A stretch of 64,000 nucleotides of DNA from assembly GCA_004764695.1 (NCBI GenBank), contig SMSO01000005.1, forward strand, positions 719,501 to 783,500. The letters are read 5' to 3'. The notes below the pieces were generated by a model. It was given only the letters and a program-made list of their open reading frames with translations, searched no databases and was not told the origin of the DNA. Origin of the DNA: Schizochytrium sp. TIO01. Its lineage: Eukaryota > Sar > Bigyra > Thraustochytrida > Thraustochytriidae. Numbering within the stretch: the first letter of the stretch is position 1; each line of letters opens with the position of its first letter. Below, one piece after another: positions 39,901 through 51,076 of the stretch. Position numbers and translations under genes: made by a program.

Positions 39901-40662
39901 CGAGGTGCCAATAGTAACTAAAACTGTGATCCAGGGCTGTTCATTAAAGTCGAAGTTAAATCCTGCTTCGTCATTTGTAGCCCAAAGTGCAGCAAACGTT
40001 GGTAATATCGTGATTGCATCTAGTTGAGCTTGCCAGGATAATATCTGTTCGATGCGCGAATCTGCAATATAGAAACGCAAGACATAGTCAGCGAGGAAAA
40101 ATGCGCAAAGCCCGAGATCAAGCTTAAGCAGTAGATCATAGTCCGAATAGTACATGTTAAGAATCACAAGAACTACTGAAAAAATAGAGAAAATCCCATT
40201 TAGGAGGTCCAGCAGGTAGCCCAAAGTTGTGTTTGTAAGATAGATTCGGATTCTTTTTCGCATGTCATCTTTTGCGTCTGTTTCTAAGACATCCACTTCG
40301 CTGAGCCGAATTTTATGATTCGTTGCACGAAGACCTTTTGCGGAGGCTTCACCATAATTTCCCTCTTGAGAGGTGCGTAAGCTTGAGGCGGAACTGCGTT
40401 TGCTTTGCGATCTTCGAAGCTGTGCGCTTGAGCTATTTGAGTCTTGAGGCATAGTAAAGCGCTGCTCGACATCATCCGGGCCATGTGGAAGGTCTCTAGA
40501 CAGGGCATATGATGAAGTGCGTCGCGAGCGAACTGAGCTTTTCCTTCTATGTGCGCTTGAGACGTCATTTGGAGCTCCTGGTTGGGTAATTGTTGACACA
40601 AACCTTTGAGGAGAGTGTAGGATAGATGTGACGAAACTCTGACCTGAGTTTGTTTTGGTCAT
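36955..40662 (-). CDS. Slo/BK-type potassium channel with tandem RCK domains
   Basis: This 1,235-residue protein is a six-helix voltage-sensing K+ channel. After a Ser/Arg-rich cytosolic N terminus of about 135 residues come S1 (about 147-170), S2 (177-199), S3 (207-228), S4 (252-271, with Arg257, 260, 263, 265 and 266 in RIFRLLRLRR), S5 (280-300), the pore with selectivity filter TVGYGD at 328-333, and S6 (342-357). Two Rossmann-like RCK domains follow: the first begins at HICHVIVTGYTDAVSARDFL, the second at LKDHVIVIGNMDHIISFVRTL. This is the layout of Slo channels, where RCK domains gate the pore in response to Ca2+ or other ions. A clear Ca2+-bowl Asp run is not seen, so the ligand is uncertain. 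It lacks the extra S0 helix of animal BK. Confidence 0.93.
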   Translation of the reverse strand: MTKTNSGQSFVTSILHSPQRFVSTITQPGAPNDVSSAHRRKSSVRSRRTSSYALSRDLPHGPDDVEQRFTMPQDSNSSSAQLRRSQSKRSSASSLRTSQEGNYGEASAKGLRATNHKIRLSEVDVLETDAKDDMRKRIRIYLTNTTLGYLLDLLNGIFSIFSVVLVILNMYYSDYDLLLKLDLGLCAFFLADYVLRFYIADSRIEQILSWQAQLDAITILPTFAALWATNDEAGFNFDFNEQPWITVLVTIGTSYIRIFRLLRLRRLLLYLKQEQKKEIGMVFLHVLTGLIFLAAVIFTVENSFRLVLRETQLAYHEIMYFMVVTFSTVGYGDICMVTVPGKMIVTGIICLTLLYIPKWTNIIMRNIGSTTIYKRAEYQASPHICHVIVTGYTDAVSARDFLKELYHPDHGTATLHVVFLMQGTPSLSLLKVLELPAYRSRTTYLDGSPLSSHDLARAKVDFASACFILANKFTSTPHNDDAVAILKALSIKRFAMHHNRSDILVCVQFLRAESRALFTISRASIPCHLADQVISIEQVKMDIIAKSCLCPGFVTMLSNLVGSMEGDDSVAVDDHTFGKAYTMGGDRGADSTNSKRHNAVAPAPVGKQMSSRHLRETKMRRSSDWMHDYKRGSGYEIYRVMLGNAFTGVPFADASEILYRRLGIVLFAIDLRAPLTQRQRVILNPGSFCIPDVGTFHAHAYVIAEDERSASMLRHLSLDSSHRTARGVLRDLAAMRSQTAELHTNLPPASTTLSHTSKSGPDSFSESLSKQPVSKMGFINKGNPSSPTNVSSAVKKGGLWSAMRNDLNGGPGGPTTKETSLYETEDTHHFHMSRISVPLSHATIESSVAAELPSLKDHVIVIGNMDHIISFVRTLRLKYLTDTIPIVLLAEHPPTESVWSRLSNFPFLFFVRGTPLNPDDLDRAGIEFARTVVIVTKESNEHQNDMVHALNAQTGVDAEAILVRKMILEINPHVDLIVEIVNSDNLHLLIDTTNETKNDNLPSKFGGQSVSFDVGMEGDSIDTPAPMADLADIFHALQGEQHLQKMKQEESTLKLLASGQVFPTSTLDILICQSFYNPHLLSVIQMLISSYGSSLLDELREELITRVGPFSDSNLYQMRIPPNFVGASYGTLFQYLTKERGILPLGLLRQMFGQLNTQNENSSSHSTSEALRMNSYVSTNPPADEDLNEADLVFVLSSVQPEGTIRSTQTEPGALESDLATKVASQDSERYSFVP

Positions 40663-42900
40663 TGAAATGTATGTAAGACTTAGACCACTCGTTGGTAAGA
40701 CTACGCAAACTGGTGTTCAAACATGAAGCGTCAACTTGGCAAGCTGTATTTACAGTGAACGATTGAAGTTGTTCTTGTGATCTAAACGTCAATGGCCTCG
40801 TATGGTATTACTCTTGAAAAGTCTGTGTTATTCTCAAAGTAGTCAACCAATAAAGTGTTATGTGTCAGATACCCGGTGGAAACAAGATCCTTCTGCCTGG
40901 TTGTTTGTTGCAAGGCTGCTCGCTAGCTACGTTGCTGAGTTGACAAACACACAATTGAGCACGGGTAGCTACTCATATCTTTGAATATGGACACAATAGA
41001 ATCTTCGAAGCAGTATTCTGGTTCAAGGAAGCAGGTAGCAAGGTAGTAGAACGTTGGTCATATTCAGTACACATCTATCGATTGGAATGACAATAATAAT
41101 AAAAGAAAGTGAACTTCTCCTTGCACACCCTGCGAGGGCCTCGTGCTAAACAGGGTAACAATTTTAAAAGTAATACGTAGCTTCAATAATCAAATACAAT
41201 GATCAGGGATAAACTGACGAACCAAAAGTTACAGTGGAATGTAAATTAATCTCCGAAACAGAGGGATTTGTTTTACCTTATCTGTTATAAAAATAGCAAT
41301 AGAAATAATTGTCAGAAAAAGAAAAGAAGTATAGGTCAAATTCAACGGATACAAAATTTCTATTATTATTCAAATATATCGTTAAATATTTTTTTTTGCT
41401 GTTCGACATAACCAATTCTTTTAGAGTCTCACAATGGAGCATAGAACAGCCAAATGCGCAGATATGAAGTTCTATGATTTTTGTTTGTGAGCTTGGAGGT
41501 CATTTTATCGGTTCAAAATTAGGAGTCCCGAGCCAGTTTATATTTTCAAAACCTGTTTCTTGTAAAGGTAAGAATGGTTGAGGTGAGCGTGGGCCAGAGG
41601 CTAGTTCCAGTTGAGCAAAAAGAACCCTTTTAATTATATATGCATGTCACGAAAGCCCTACTGGGGCTAATGACCTGAGAAATGCTGGAAAAAGCTCCAA
41701 TTACTTCTCTAGAGAGAGTTACGCGATATTTTTTTTGTTGGTTAGTTGTGAAATCATGTTAGACTATAGAATCCGCGGAAAGCCTTATTAAATGCTGAGG
41801 GTGTTTCAAACGAAATCATATTGCCCTTCGTACTACAGAGATTCGTCCCCCGACCTGGTCCTGAATTCATCGCCGTTCATTAATGTTTAGCATATTTTGC
41901 ATATGATGTTTGCTAAGGTTGGTCCTCCGGTTCGGTTCGGGTCTTTTGAAATTAGAGCAGATATCGTAAATATTATCTTAAAAAAGAAGTGCATACTATC
42001 TCAGCAATATTGGACTTCCACACTAATCATATTAAAAAAAAAAACATCATAGTTGTTGAAGTGAAGTAAAATAATCAACAAATATAACACCGAAAAGCTC
42101 TGTATAAGATGCCAAACAGCGTTTGTTCGTGTGTATCTGTACCAAAGGTATGGAACTCTAGTGCAACATAACAAATGGAGGTAATGAAAAGTATAGCTGC
42201 ATGCCAGAATGTCCTTCCTCTCAACAATTTCAAAACCTTTAATGACTTGGTTTAAATAATGAAAAAACAAAACTGTTGATGTATTGATGTTATCGATTTT
42301 TTATAATCAAAACAAGAAACCCTGAAAGCATGAATGGGTTTTTATTTTGTTGCATAGGGATTAGCAAACGATATGCTTCTGCTTGGTTAGAATTGATGCC
42401 ACGAGAAAGGAGCCCGGCTTTAATTGTTTAGAGCGTCTGCATACGTGAAGCCTTTAATTGAGTTATTCTTGAGTTTTATTCTTAGTCTTAGCAATGAACT
42501 GCAAAATCTCAAATAGTTCAAAAGATTAAAAAAAAGAGAATGCATGGATTCCGGATACCGATTCAAAAACCAGGAATCAGACCTGCCTTACGAGGAGCCG
42601 CAACCCAAAATTCGTAAAGTTAGTATCCTGAAATCACCTTTCATAAGGAGAACAACAATTTTCAGTCAAGCAAGTCGTCCTTTTTTTCACTGACTGGTTT
42701 TTGGCACGACCAGCGCGGCCAAAAACTGAGACCTCACAAACCCATAACTTGAGTCCTGCAAGATTAGAATTACATGATGGCTTCGTTAAGAAACGGGTAC
42801 AGAATAACTTAAATGGAGATCATTTTGTAGTCTGACTCAATGACCAGATTAATTGCATTTATAGCCTTATATATATACAACAATAAAAAACAACTTTAAA
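40663..42900. other. Intergenic region, no gene; one perfect hairpin
   Basis: It should contain the K+ channel promoter at its left edge. Otherwise only short featureless frames are present. A perfect inverted repeat with 9-bp arms lies at 42697-42726. Confidence 0.6.
42697..42726. repeat. Perfect inverted repeat
   Basis: GTTTTTGGC and GCCAAAAAC flank a 12-base GC-rich loop. It has no associated gene. It could be a chance hairpin or part of a decayed element. Confidence 0.7.
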
Positions 42901-42918
42901 ACAATTACAACCAATTAC

Positions 42919-42920
<2 letters not shown>

Positions 42921-42981
<61 letters not shown>

Positions 42982-42996
42982 TAACAACAACAACAA
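42921..42996. repeat. (CAA)n microsatellite
   Basis: About 25 triplets of CAA/ACA with occasional CAT and ATA interruptions, in a noncoding context. The short frames crossing it are products of the repeat. Confidence 0.95.
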
Positions 42997-45900
42997 AACA
43001 TCATTTCTAACTACGGGCCTAGGTAGGTACATACCTATCTGACTACCAACTGAAAGCAAACAATGATGCATATTGTGAATACTTATGATGAATAAATGAT
43101 ACTAACAGCTCGCGCATTTTTGTTGCCTCATGTTCATACAAAGTTGATAGAAATCTTGATGCATTCTTGCACAATATCATAAAAGGCCTCAAGTTTAGGA
43201 TACTAGTGAGAAATTATGTTATTAAACATAAACTAAAGATTGCGCAAGCGACGGTGCGGTACTACAGACCCAAAGATGTATATTGGCCGCCTGAGATGCT
43301 GCAACGTTCTACCACGAAGCCGACGAAGTTACCCACTTTCAAGCTCAAGGGGAATACATTTATTTTTCTTTCTACGAATACCTGTAGGTAGGTAGGCACA
43401 TGTAGCCTTATGCAGTACGCTGATGCCTGACGACCAGACCGCAGCAGAATGAATCAGATACCTAGTATAACCGATCATTAGGTTTTAAAGCTTCGCAATG
43501 GTAAGACGCCACCTTTCTTCAGACATTGCTCATCAGTGATGTCTTATTTGGTCCAATGGAGTTCCTTCGAGCGTAAAATTGAATCATCTTTGAAATTGGG
43601 AAAATGCTCCCTAGTAGGCATTTGTTCATTTGTTGATATATCACAATAACTCCACATTAAGGGAATCTTTCTTTGAATAGTCAGTCATGCTACTCGTGGA
43701 ACAACATCTTTTTAAAATTGTTGCTTCTACTCTGGACTAGAAACACCGCGCTGACGGTGTCAAACGTCTTATATAAATCCCAGCGCTAAACTTTCACTCG
43801 TAGGTGGAGGCATCTTTTAGTAATTAGTAATCATTCTGCTTGAATAAAAGCTCAAGTCAAATTTCAAAGCACTCAGCACTCATGGTGCTCTCAGCATCGT
43901 ATCATTGTGCATGTCCAGATGACTTTTTAATTAAAAAACATTAAAAAATTAAAAACGACTTAGTTTTATAGCTAACTATATATGTACTGATGGTAGTGTT
44001 GAGCAGACTGGAATTGGCGCGGGACGATGGTACCCACCTAGACCTAATAGTTATGTTCTTAGGAGAGGAGGGTGGGTACTTTCATCATCAAAACGGCACT
44101 ATGATGCCCAGTCGGGAACATATTTGTAGAGATATTACTTCTGAAGACGAAGATAGGTGACAGGGCAGTCAAAGGAAGCTCCGCGAGGTCAATGGAATAG
44201 AGCACGTAAGCTACTTTTCTTTTCAGCAACAAGTAATTTTAAGTAGGCAGAATGATTGCGATTGCTTTCCGAACCACATTTTTCACACATAAGGCCAAAA
44301 GAAAGCTTCGGTAAACCTCAAAACTTTGTCAACTACCATTTCTTTGGTCTGCATTGCAATATCATTGAGGAATCAGCCAATTCAACAAGAAATAGTCAAC
44401 GGTTAGTCTGCTACTGGCAAGCTGAAAAGCGCTTGCCAAGCCACAGTTCTCTGTCCTCTTTGACAATTTGTAATGAACTATTATTTTATTCGGGTGATCA
44501 ATTTCTGCATTGTTTGATCGTTAGGCTTATAGCAAGTATACACCCACTGCATTTGCAAGGTTACTCCCATATTTCTATTTGAAACAGAGGAGCTAGGTAT
44601 TGTCCCCCGGCTCGGACCTTTTTGGCTCTTTCTTTGTCTAGGTCTGGTGCCTGGAGGTAATTGGCTTTCTAATACGTAGCAGCTAAGCTTGTGAACTATA
44701 TGTATTTCCCGCCTCGAGGTAGGCCAACTCCATGTGTCACACTAATTTCAATTTGTTTCTAATTCTGCCCCGATTCCGGCTCATCGCTAAGGTAAGTTAA
44801 CTCTTTCAAGTGGGCAGGTAGACCACTCTGTGCTTGGTTGTGCCAGAGGATTAGTCATACTCGATGGTCGATAGTAATCGTGAATCGCCCGCGATTGAGA
44901 GGACAGCAATATATCCAATCTCTCTTTTTTTCGACTTTAATTCTTAAAAACTTTATTTCATTTTAAATTAAAAATTAATTGATATATATATATATATATA
45001 TGTACATATATATAATATAATATAATTTAAAAAAATAAAAAAAGAAGGAAAGAAAAGAAGATAAAAGGAAGGTAGAGTACATAGGAAGAGAGAAAGAGAA
45101 ATAATTTGAAAGGCGTACAATAAGCGTAAAAAGCAGGAAGGAAAAAGTCTGAGGAAGGGGAAAAGAGGATACGTATTATTCAATTATCTCTTTTCGCAAA
45201 GCAAATACAGAGAGAAGGCACGGGCTTGCAGTTCAGTCCAAAGGATAGTCGGCCGCGGATTTTGAAGAAGTGTGTATCTAATCCTTGTCAACTACTTCAC
45301 CAGGATCTCGCAAGTTCGAGAAGTTGAAGCAAACTTCAAAAGACATTTAGGTAGAAATCATCCAGCTAATTCTTCAGCCACCCTGAAACTTTACCCATTC
45401 AACAACCACTGCCGAGGAGACAGAGAACTACTAGGTGCCGCCAGCTCTAGATCTTCTCATTTTCTTGGCGCAACCTCGTACCTGGCAAAACTATTTACTA
45501 GACATAGGGAGACAAGAGAGTCTTTTGCGCCTCCACGGATACTTTGGTTACCTACAACTGATTTGAGAGTCGAGCTACAGTCATTGATCATTCAATATCA
45601 TTGAAGTCGAGACCAACAGCATACTATTGGTTTCGATTTCCTTGAGATCACAATTATTGAGTTCAACACCACGGATTGGGTTCATCAATAGGTATTGTGT
45701 TCAATACGATTGACTGACTTCAGTATTATTGCGTTGAACGCGCTCTTTCATATCCTATTAATTTGCTTGCTCTGAAGCCGCCTCGTGTCTTTTCCAGGCT
45801 CTCATAGTCCATTGATGCCTAGGAGGTTGGTAGATAGACAGACACCTAGAACTAGCCAAGGCAAGAATTTAGAGCACCCGCCTCCGCACGCGCCGAGGCG

Positions 45901-46265
45901 CGCTAAGCAGGCCCTCCAAGTCCAGCTTTCTTCCTGCCTTTGAACTTTCTTGGCTCCCCTTGCCTCGCCACTTGGAGCTGCTTGTATTTCCTTGTGCCTG
46001 CCTGCGTGCCTGCGTGCCTACGTGCGTGCGTGTCGTTGCAGTTGTTCGAGCGTTGCGCTCAGCTAGCGAGGTCGCTCAAAATCGAGCTTACAGGAGAGGC
46101 AAGGAGAGCAACGCAGTGCGAAAGTTAGCAAGCTAGCTAGCTCGCGAGTGACAGTGGGTGAATAGTCGACTCAGCGAGTGTGTGAGTGCTCTTGAGGCCA
46201 AGGTGAGCATCTCGCTCTCAAGTTCAGGCTCTCTAAGAACCAATCGGCGGGTTGTTTGTCGATCG
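42997..46265. other. Gene-poor region
   Basis: No reading frame has recognisable content. TAGGTAGG motifs occur at about 43018-43030 and 43384-43398. A (TA)n-rich stretch lies at about 44980-45025, followed by purine-rich sequence on the plus strand. I see no RNA gene. Confidence 0.55.
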
Positions 46266-46345
46266 ACTGATCAATCAAACAATCAAACAATCAAACAATC
46301 AATCAATCAATCAATCAGTCAGTCAGTCAGTCAGTCAGTCAATCA
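46266..46345. repeat. Compound (AATCAAAC)(AATC)(AGTC) microsatellite
   Basis: AATCAAAC-type units pass into about five AATC, then about six AGTC, then CAATCAAAC again. The gradual unit changes point to mutation and re-expansion of a single tetranucleotide array. Confidence 0.9.
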
Positions 46346-46711
46346 AACAAACAGTTCGTCACTCGAGTGATCAATCGATCGACCAAAAGACTCCAAGCAA
46401 GCTGCTGCTGACCAGGGGGGCACGCACGAAAGCTCGAACCAAGTCAAGGAGCTAGGCCTGACTGTTTGACGAGAGAAAGTCAAGACTAGTAGTAGGAGGA
46501 GGTCGTTGGGACCTGCAAAGCCGCTTGTGAAGAAGGAAAAGAGAACAAGATCAAGAGCAAGCTTGTTCACCTTCGAGCGCTTAGGGACCATAATAGGAGT
46601 CCAAAAACGCTATCTGAGTGTTGCGTCTTTAGAGGTAAGTGGCCGTCTAAGAATCCGAGCTTGAGCTTGGGTAGAGGCAAGGTGAGCAGTGCGCTTGAGC
46701 AGATGTGGCGA

Positions 46712-46752
46712 ATGGTGGTCTGGCGTCATGGTGGTCTGGCGTCATGGTGGCG
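46712..46752. repeat. 16-bp tandem repeat
   Basis: ATGGTGGTCTGGCGTC occurs twice in tandem with a third partial copy. No gene is associated. Confidence 0.8.
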
Positions 46753-47014
46753 TACTCTTGCTTGCACCCTTGCTTGCACTCTTGCCAGCTGGTTTCCTAG
46801 CTAGCTAGTTCAAAGTTCTCATTGATTCATATGAGGACTGACTGCTCAGGGGACAGCACGGGATCTTTTGTGAGAAGCTGCGGCGGAGTGGGGTTAGTGC
46901 ATGCGCTAGGAGCAGAGTAGAGTAGGCAGGTAGTAGGTAGCGATAGATAGCTATAGCTTGGCTCTCTCTCTCTCTTACATCGCAACTCGCCTGTGAAATG
47001 GTGAGGCACGTACG

Positions 47015-47160
47015 ATGTATGTATGTATGTATGTATGTATGTATGTATGTATGTATGTATGTATGTATGTATGTATGTATGTATGTATGTATGTATGTAT
47101 GTATGTATGTATGTATGTATGTATGTATGTATTTATGCATGTATGCATGTATGCATGTAT
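47015..47160. repeat. (ATGT)n microsatellite
   Basis: About 29 perfect ATGT units (to about 47130) are followed by degenerate ATGC/ATGT units. Open frames across it (Met-Tyr-Val-Cys or His-Thr-Tyr-Ile repeats) exist only because the repeat lacks stops. Confidence 0.97.
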
Positions 47161-47402
47161 TTGCTTTCAGCCTTCTGGGTATATCGCGATGGTGATCATC
47201 AGCACCATGGCCGTCACATCACCGGCAGCAGCAGCACAGCGGCAGCAAGCGGAATATAGATCTCCAAATTGGGGTCCTTGGAGCTTTCCCCTTTCGCCCG
47301 AGTTACAGCCGGTGTGATCAGACTTTGAGAGTGCAAAAAGGAGAGAGAATCGTTTCGTTCTTACTTGTTAGTCTTTCTGTCTCTTGCTCGTTACAGAGAT
47401 GG

Positions 47403-47405
<3 letters not shown>

Positions 47406-47439
<34 letters not shown>

Positions 47440-47444
47440 AAGAG
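47406..47444. repeat. (GA)n microsatellite
   Basis: About 15 GA units pass into GAAA units. Confidence 0.95.
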
Positions 47445-47683
47445 ACATACAATCTCGTCAGAGAAAGTACTCGGAATGCCGACGGCATTGAAGAATCGGG
47501 ACGTTCTCGCGTTCTGCTTCACTGTGTCGATGCGTTCCTTATGAAGCGTCTCAAGGGAGGTGCGGCATATCTATTGGAGAACTAAGTATCTTGGTGCAAT
47601 GGATTAATGAAATGACTGACTGACTTACTGACTTAGTGTCTACCTCTCTACTGACTCACTAATTGAGGGACTCACAGACTCAC

Positions 47684-47824
<141 letters not shown>

Positions 47825-48036
47825 AGATTTTCTTCGTCCAAGTGTATTCTCGAGTGAGTTGTGCATTCATGCAAAGCGTCAAAATGTAACATGGCGCAAT
47901 CTACCTAGCTGCGTGCTTACCTCATTGCATTGATTTTTTGCTTTGCATGCTGCAGATGACCTATCTTTCCAGTGCATCTCGTCATTCCGAGTCATTTGAC
48001 GACAAACTTGGTCTCGAAGGAAGGCATTTGCTCATG

Positions 48037-48086
48037 GATTGATTGATTGATTGATTGATCGATTAACTGACTGACTGACTGACTGA
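48037..48086. repeat. (GATT)n then (GACT)n compound microsatellite
   Basis: Several GATT units are followed after a short break by about five GACT/TGAC units. Similar unit types occur near 46.3 and 47.6 kb. Confidence 0.9.
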
Positions 48087-48296
48087 TCCTCTCCCTCCCT
48101 TATTCGAAACAACAGCCCACTCATCCTTTTTACTTCCCTACTCCTTCCGAGTCCTTCCTTCCTTCCTTCCTTACTCGATCCATTGACTGACTGATCGATC
48201 GATTCATCGATCGGTATTTTGGGCAATTTACCACATTTTCTCTTTCCGCCAGCCGGTCATCTCCTCTCGCATCAAGGTCTCCTCGGGCTCTGCTCT

Positions 48297-48388
48297 TCTT
48301 CTTCTTCTTTGCTCTTCTTCTTCTTCTTTGCTCTTCTTCTTCTTCTTTGCTCTTCTTCTTCTTTGCTCTTCTTCTTCTTTGCTCTTCC
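48297..48388. repeat. CTT-rich minisatellite with 16-19 bp units
   Basis: Units made of TGCTC followed by CTT repeats recur five times, three of 19 bases then two of 16, giving a two-level repeat. Read on the minus strand it gives Lys/Glu-rich frames that are not credible genes. Confidence 0.9.
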
Positions 48389-48440
48389 GTCTCTGCGCAA
48401 GTCTGTGTGGGCCAGGGCAGACAGACCAAGTTCGCACAAG

Positions 48441-48494
48441 TAAGTAGGTAAGTAAGTAAGTAAGTAAGCAAGCAAGAAAGAAAGAAAGAAAGAA
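48441..48494. repeat. (AAGT)n/(AAGC)n/(AAAG)n compound microsatellite
   Basis: A run of AAGT units passes through AAGC into AAAG units. Confidence 0.9.
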
Positions 48495-48940
48495 GGGAGA
48501 GGAGGGTTCTCGTCTGTCTGTTTGGACCAATTCCACTTACATCGCGTCCTCAGTCCCGAACAACGGAGACAGAGAGAAAGGACCAAACCAAAGAAAACAA
48601 AACAAACAACTCCGTCGAAAAGAACCCTTTTCTAGCTAGGCCACTCCTAGCGGGAAGCTACGAGGCGCTACTGCGTTCTACGTAGAACAACAACAACAAC
48701 AACAAAAAGCGGAGAGGAGCAGGCAGAACTTGACGGACAAGCAAAGAAGAAGAAGACAAGGGATACATACTCGCAAAGGCTGTCCGCTACCTAGGTCGGC
48801 AGAGTAGATAGTATAAGTGGGCTTGTCTACAAGCGGACTTTGGCCTGCTCGCAAGCCTAGTGCGATTTTTTGGTTACGAGCATTGGGAGCAACGTGAAGA
48901 AGGTGAGTAGTTTGGTCGTCTTTTTAGAGACGTAGACTTC

Positions 48941-49026
48941 TTTCTCTTTTTCTTTTTCTCTTTTTCTGTTTTGTTTGTTTTGTTTTGTTTTGTATTTGTT
49001 TTTGTTTTTGTTTTTGTTTTTGTTTC
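48941..49026. repeat. Pyrimidine-rich T-runs with C or G interruptions
   Basis: CTTTTT-type units change to GTTTTT-type units. It lies about 200 bases upstream of the Ser-rich gene and may be in its leader or promoter. Confidence 0.85.
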
Positions 49027-49207
49027 GAGTCGTTTGTTTCAACAATTTTGAAAACACAAAAGCAAAACAGGCAAATAGCCCATCAGACTAACATACTTAC
49101 AGAGACACCCGTTGATACAGCAGGCTAGCAACAACCCTGGAGCAGAACAGTAGGCACCAGACTTTAATTAGAGCAGCCCAAGGCACGCCACACTACGCCA
49201 CGCCTCC

Positions 49208-51076
49208 ATGCGCAACCTAGCTGCCAGCGACCTTCGTGGTCGTCGCGTGCAGAACCTGTCTTGGCATGCAGACGTGTCTTCTGACGCCCTCCCACCTCCT
49301 CTCCTGCGTCTGAGAGCTCCTACCTGCGAGCCCAAGCCGCCCAAGCCCACGTTCTTTTGGTCGTCCTCTTCTTCTTCTTCTTCTTCTTCTTCTTCGTCTT
49401 CCTCGGGTTCTTCGTCAACTTCGAGTTCGTTCTCCTGTTCAAATTCTTCTTGTTCTTGTTCTTCTTCTTCAAGTTCCTCTCTCTTCAGCTCGCGTCAGTA
49501 CAGTTCTTCCTGCTCTCTACCTCTGAGCGCCTCTATCTCCCTCAGTCCTCCTCTGTCTCCTTCTTCCTCTTCCTCTTCCTCTTCCTCCCTATCTCCCTCC
49601 TCTGCGACCACAATTCCACTCACGCGAGAACAAGAACAGGAACAGCGTCGACTGCGACGAAGACAGCAGCAGCTACAACCACAACCACAACGAGCGCAAG
49701 CACAGCCACTGCACAAACAGCTAACTCAAAGACATTCAGGCCACTCCACGCACAGCAACAGCGAAGGCTCGGTCAGAGTTGGGTCACAGCAGGAATCAGC
49801 AGAGAGGCCCACGAGTTCTCAACAACGACGACTTGAGCATCGTCATCAACGCTCAAGGCTGCAGTACTACTCCTCTTCTGCCGGCTCAAATACGAAATCT
49901 GGGCTAAAACCTGAGTCTTCGTCGCCTTACGAGCTCTCGGTTGAGATTGTGCCTGCACTTCGTCCTCCGCACCCGTCCCTGGCTCCTCGTTGTGCATCAC
50001 TCACACCGCGTACTCTTCTGCGCCGCGCTTCGGCAGGACAACTTGCGGAGCGAAGACGCCGCATTGAAAATCAATCTTCAAACTCAACTGTACCATCCAT
50101 CTCATCTGTCTCTTCTTCAAGGTCTTTCAACTCTCTGGAAATCCAATCCTCAAGTTCTGCAGGAGCGTCGAGATCTGACAGCTCTTCGGCTGCGTCTTTG
50201 TCCTCGTTCTCATTGAAGTCTTCTGCTGCAGATTGTTTTGAAGATCGCTCTGAAGACTTTTCATCAAGGTGCAAAATGACCACAACTTACAATGCTTCTA
50301 CTGCAGCAGCTGTTGCAGAGACAGCTGAGTTCCACTATGCTCAGGTCGCAACAGAGAACCTTTGCTTTGCCCTGCGCCTTCAAACTGTTCTACAGGAGGA
50401 CCACCGTCGCGTGGCCTTTGCAGCGCCCCCCAAGATGCACAAGGGCTCATTCAAGAAACAATTCAAAAACCAAATGGAAGAGACCATGCATCAGCCGCGC
50501 TGTGGCAGCATCATCATCAGCAGCAACAACAACAATAACAGCGACAACAATGACAGTGGTAATAGCGATGCTCATAGTGCAGACAACTTCATGGAGGCAA
50601 TTAGTCCACTCAGCAAAGAAACACAACCCGAGGGGCCAGCGGAGGACAGTTATCTTGACGAAGAAGATCGAGATGAGGAAGAGGAAAAGAGGTACGACAC
50701 GCAGGGGCAATATGCTCAGATAGAGACAAGTATCATGGAGGAAAACCACACGCGCCAGAGTACAACCGAATACCTCATGCCACACGAGACTTGTGTCAGC
50801 GAATCTCCTCGTGAAGGCGACATGCGCCACTCTCAGTTGGAAGAAGAGCCTCAAAGCGATAGCGAGCACTTGGAGGAAGCGGCAGAGCACAAGGCTATAC
50901 AGTCCCCAATCGTTCCGCACTGCGAAACCGATCCCATCCTTATTGAAAGAAGCGTCCAGCTTTGCGCGATGCTCCAGAATGACAATCGCCGAATCTCTCT
51001 GGGCCGACCTTCCTTGAGCCGGCCCTCGACCGCTTCTTCTGCCACATCCTCTATAACTACGGCATCAACCTTGTAA
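49208..51076 (+). CDS. Ser-rich low-complexity protein of unknown function
   Basis: A 622-residue frame with no domain I recognise. Residues about 50-140 are almost pure Ser with some Pro and Phe, from CTT/TCT-type repeats. Residues 140-350 are Gln/Arg/Ser-rich. Two short related segments suggest a real protein: TENLCFALRLQTVLQEDHRR at about 383-402 and ERSVQLCAMLQNDNRRIS at about 580-597, both ending L-Q-x-D-x-R-R. Acidic and Asn-rich low complexity fills the space between. The start is uncertain, since the first ATG lies just before the Ser run; an internal Met at 50275 would still give both paired segments. Disorder and possible phosphorylation or RNA binding are inferences from composition only. 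Confidence 0.65.
   Translation: MRNLAASDLRGRRVQNLSWHADVSSDALPPPLLRLRAPTCEPKPPKPTFFWSSSSSSSSSSSSSSSGSSSTSSSFSCSNSSCSCSSSSSSSLFSSRQYSSSCSLPLSASISLSPPLSPSSSSSSSSSLSPSSATTIPLTREQEQEQRRLRRRQQQLQPQPQRAQAQPLHKQLTQRHSGHSTHSNSEGSVRVGSQQESAERPTSSQQRRLEHRHQRSRLQYYSSSAGSNTKSGLKPESSSPYELSVEIVPALRPPHPSLAPRCASLTPRTLLRRASAGQLAERRRRIENQSSNSTVPSISSVSSSRSFNSLEIQSSSSAGASRSDSSSAASLSSFSLKSSAADCFEDRSEDFSSRCKMTTTYNASTAAAVAETAEFHYAQVATENLCFALRLQTVLQEDHRRVAFAAPPKMHKGSFKKQFKNQMEETMHQPRCGSIIISSNNNNNSDNNDSGNSDAHSADNFMEAISPLSKETQPEGPAEDSYLDEEDRDEEEEKRYDTQGQYAQIETSIMEENHTRQSTTEYLMPHETCVSESPREGDMRHSQLEEEPQSDSEHLEEAAEHKAIQSPIVPHCETDPILIERSVQLCAMLQNDNRRISLGRPSLSRPSTASSATSSITTASTL

Noticed and set aside
44256-45604. Frames of about 110 codons at 44256-44582 and 45272-45604
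   Set aside because: No recognisable motif, composition like the surrounding AT-rich spacer.
47015-47317. Frames encoding Met-Tyr-Val-Cys and His-Thr-Tyr-Ile repeats
   Set aside because: They arise solely from the (ATGT)n array, which lacks stop codons; no flanking conserved coding sequence.
48130-48586. Lys/Glu-rich minus-strand frames of about 100 residues
   Set aside because: Generated by the CTT minisatellite in three overlapping frames at once; no start context or conserved part.
49357-49836. Phe-rich 159-codon frame overlapping the Ser-rich gene
   Set aside because: It is the CTT-type repeat read in another frame; the Ser frame extends much further and has the better downstream composition.
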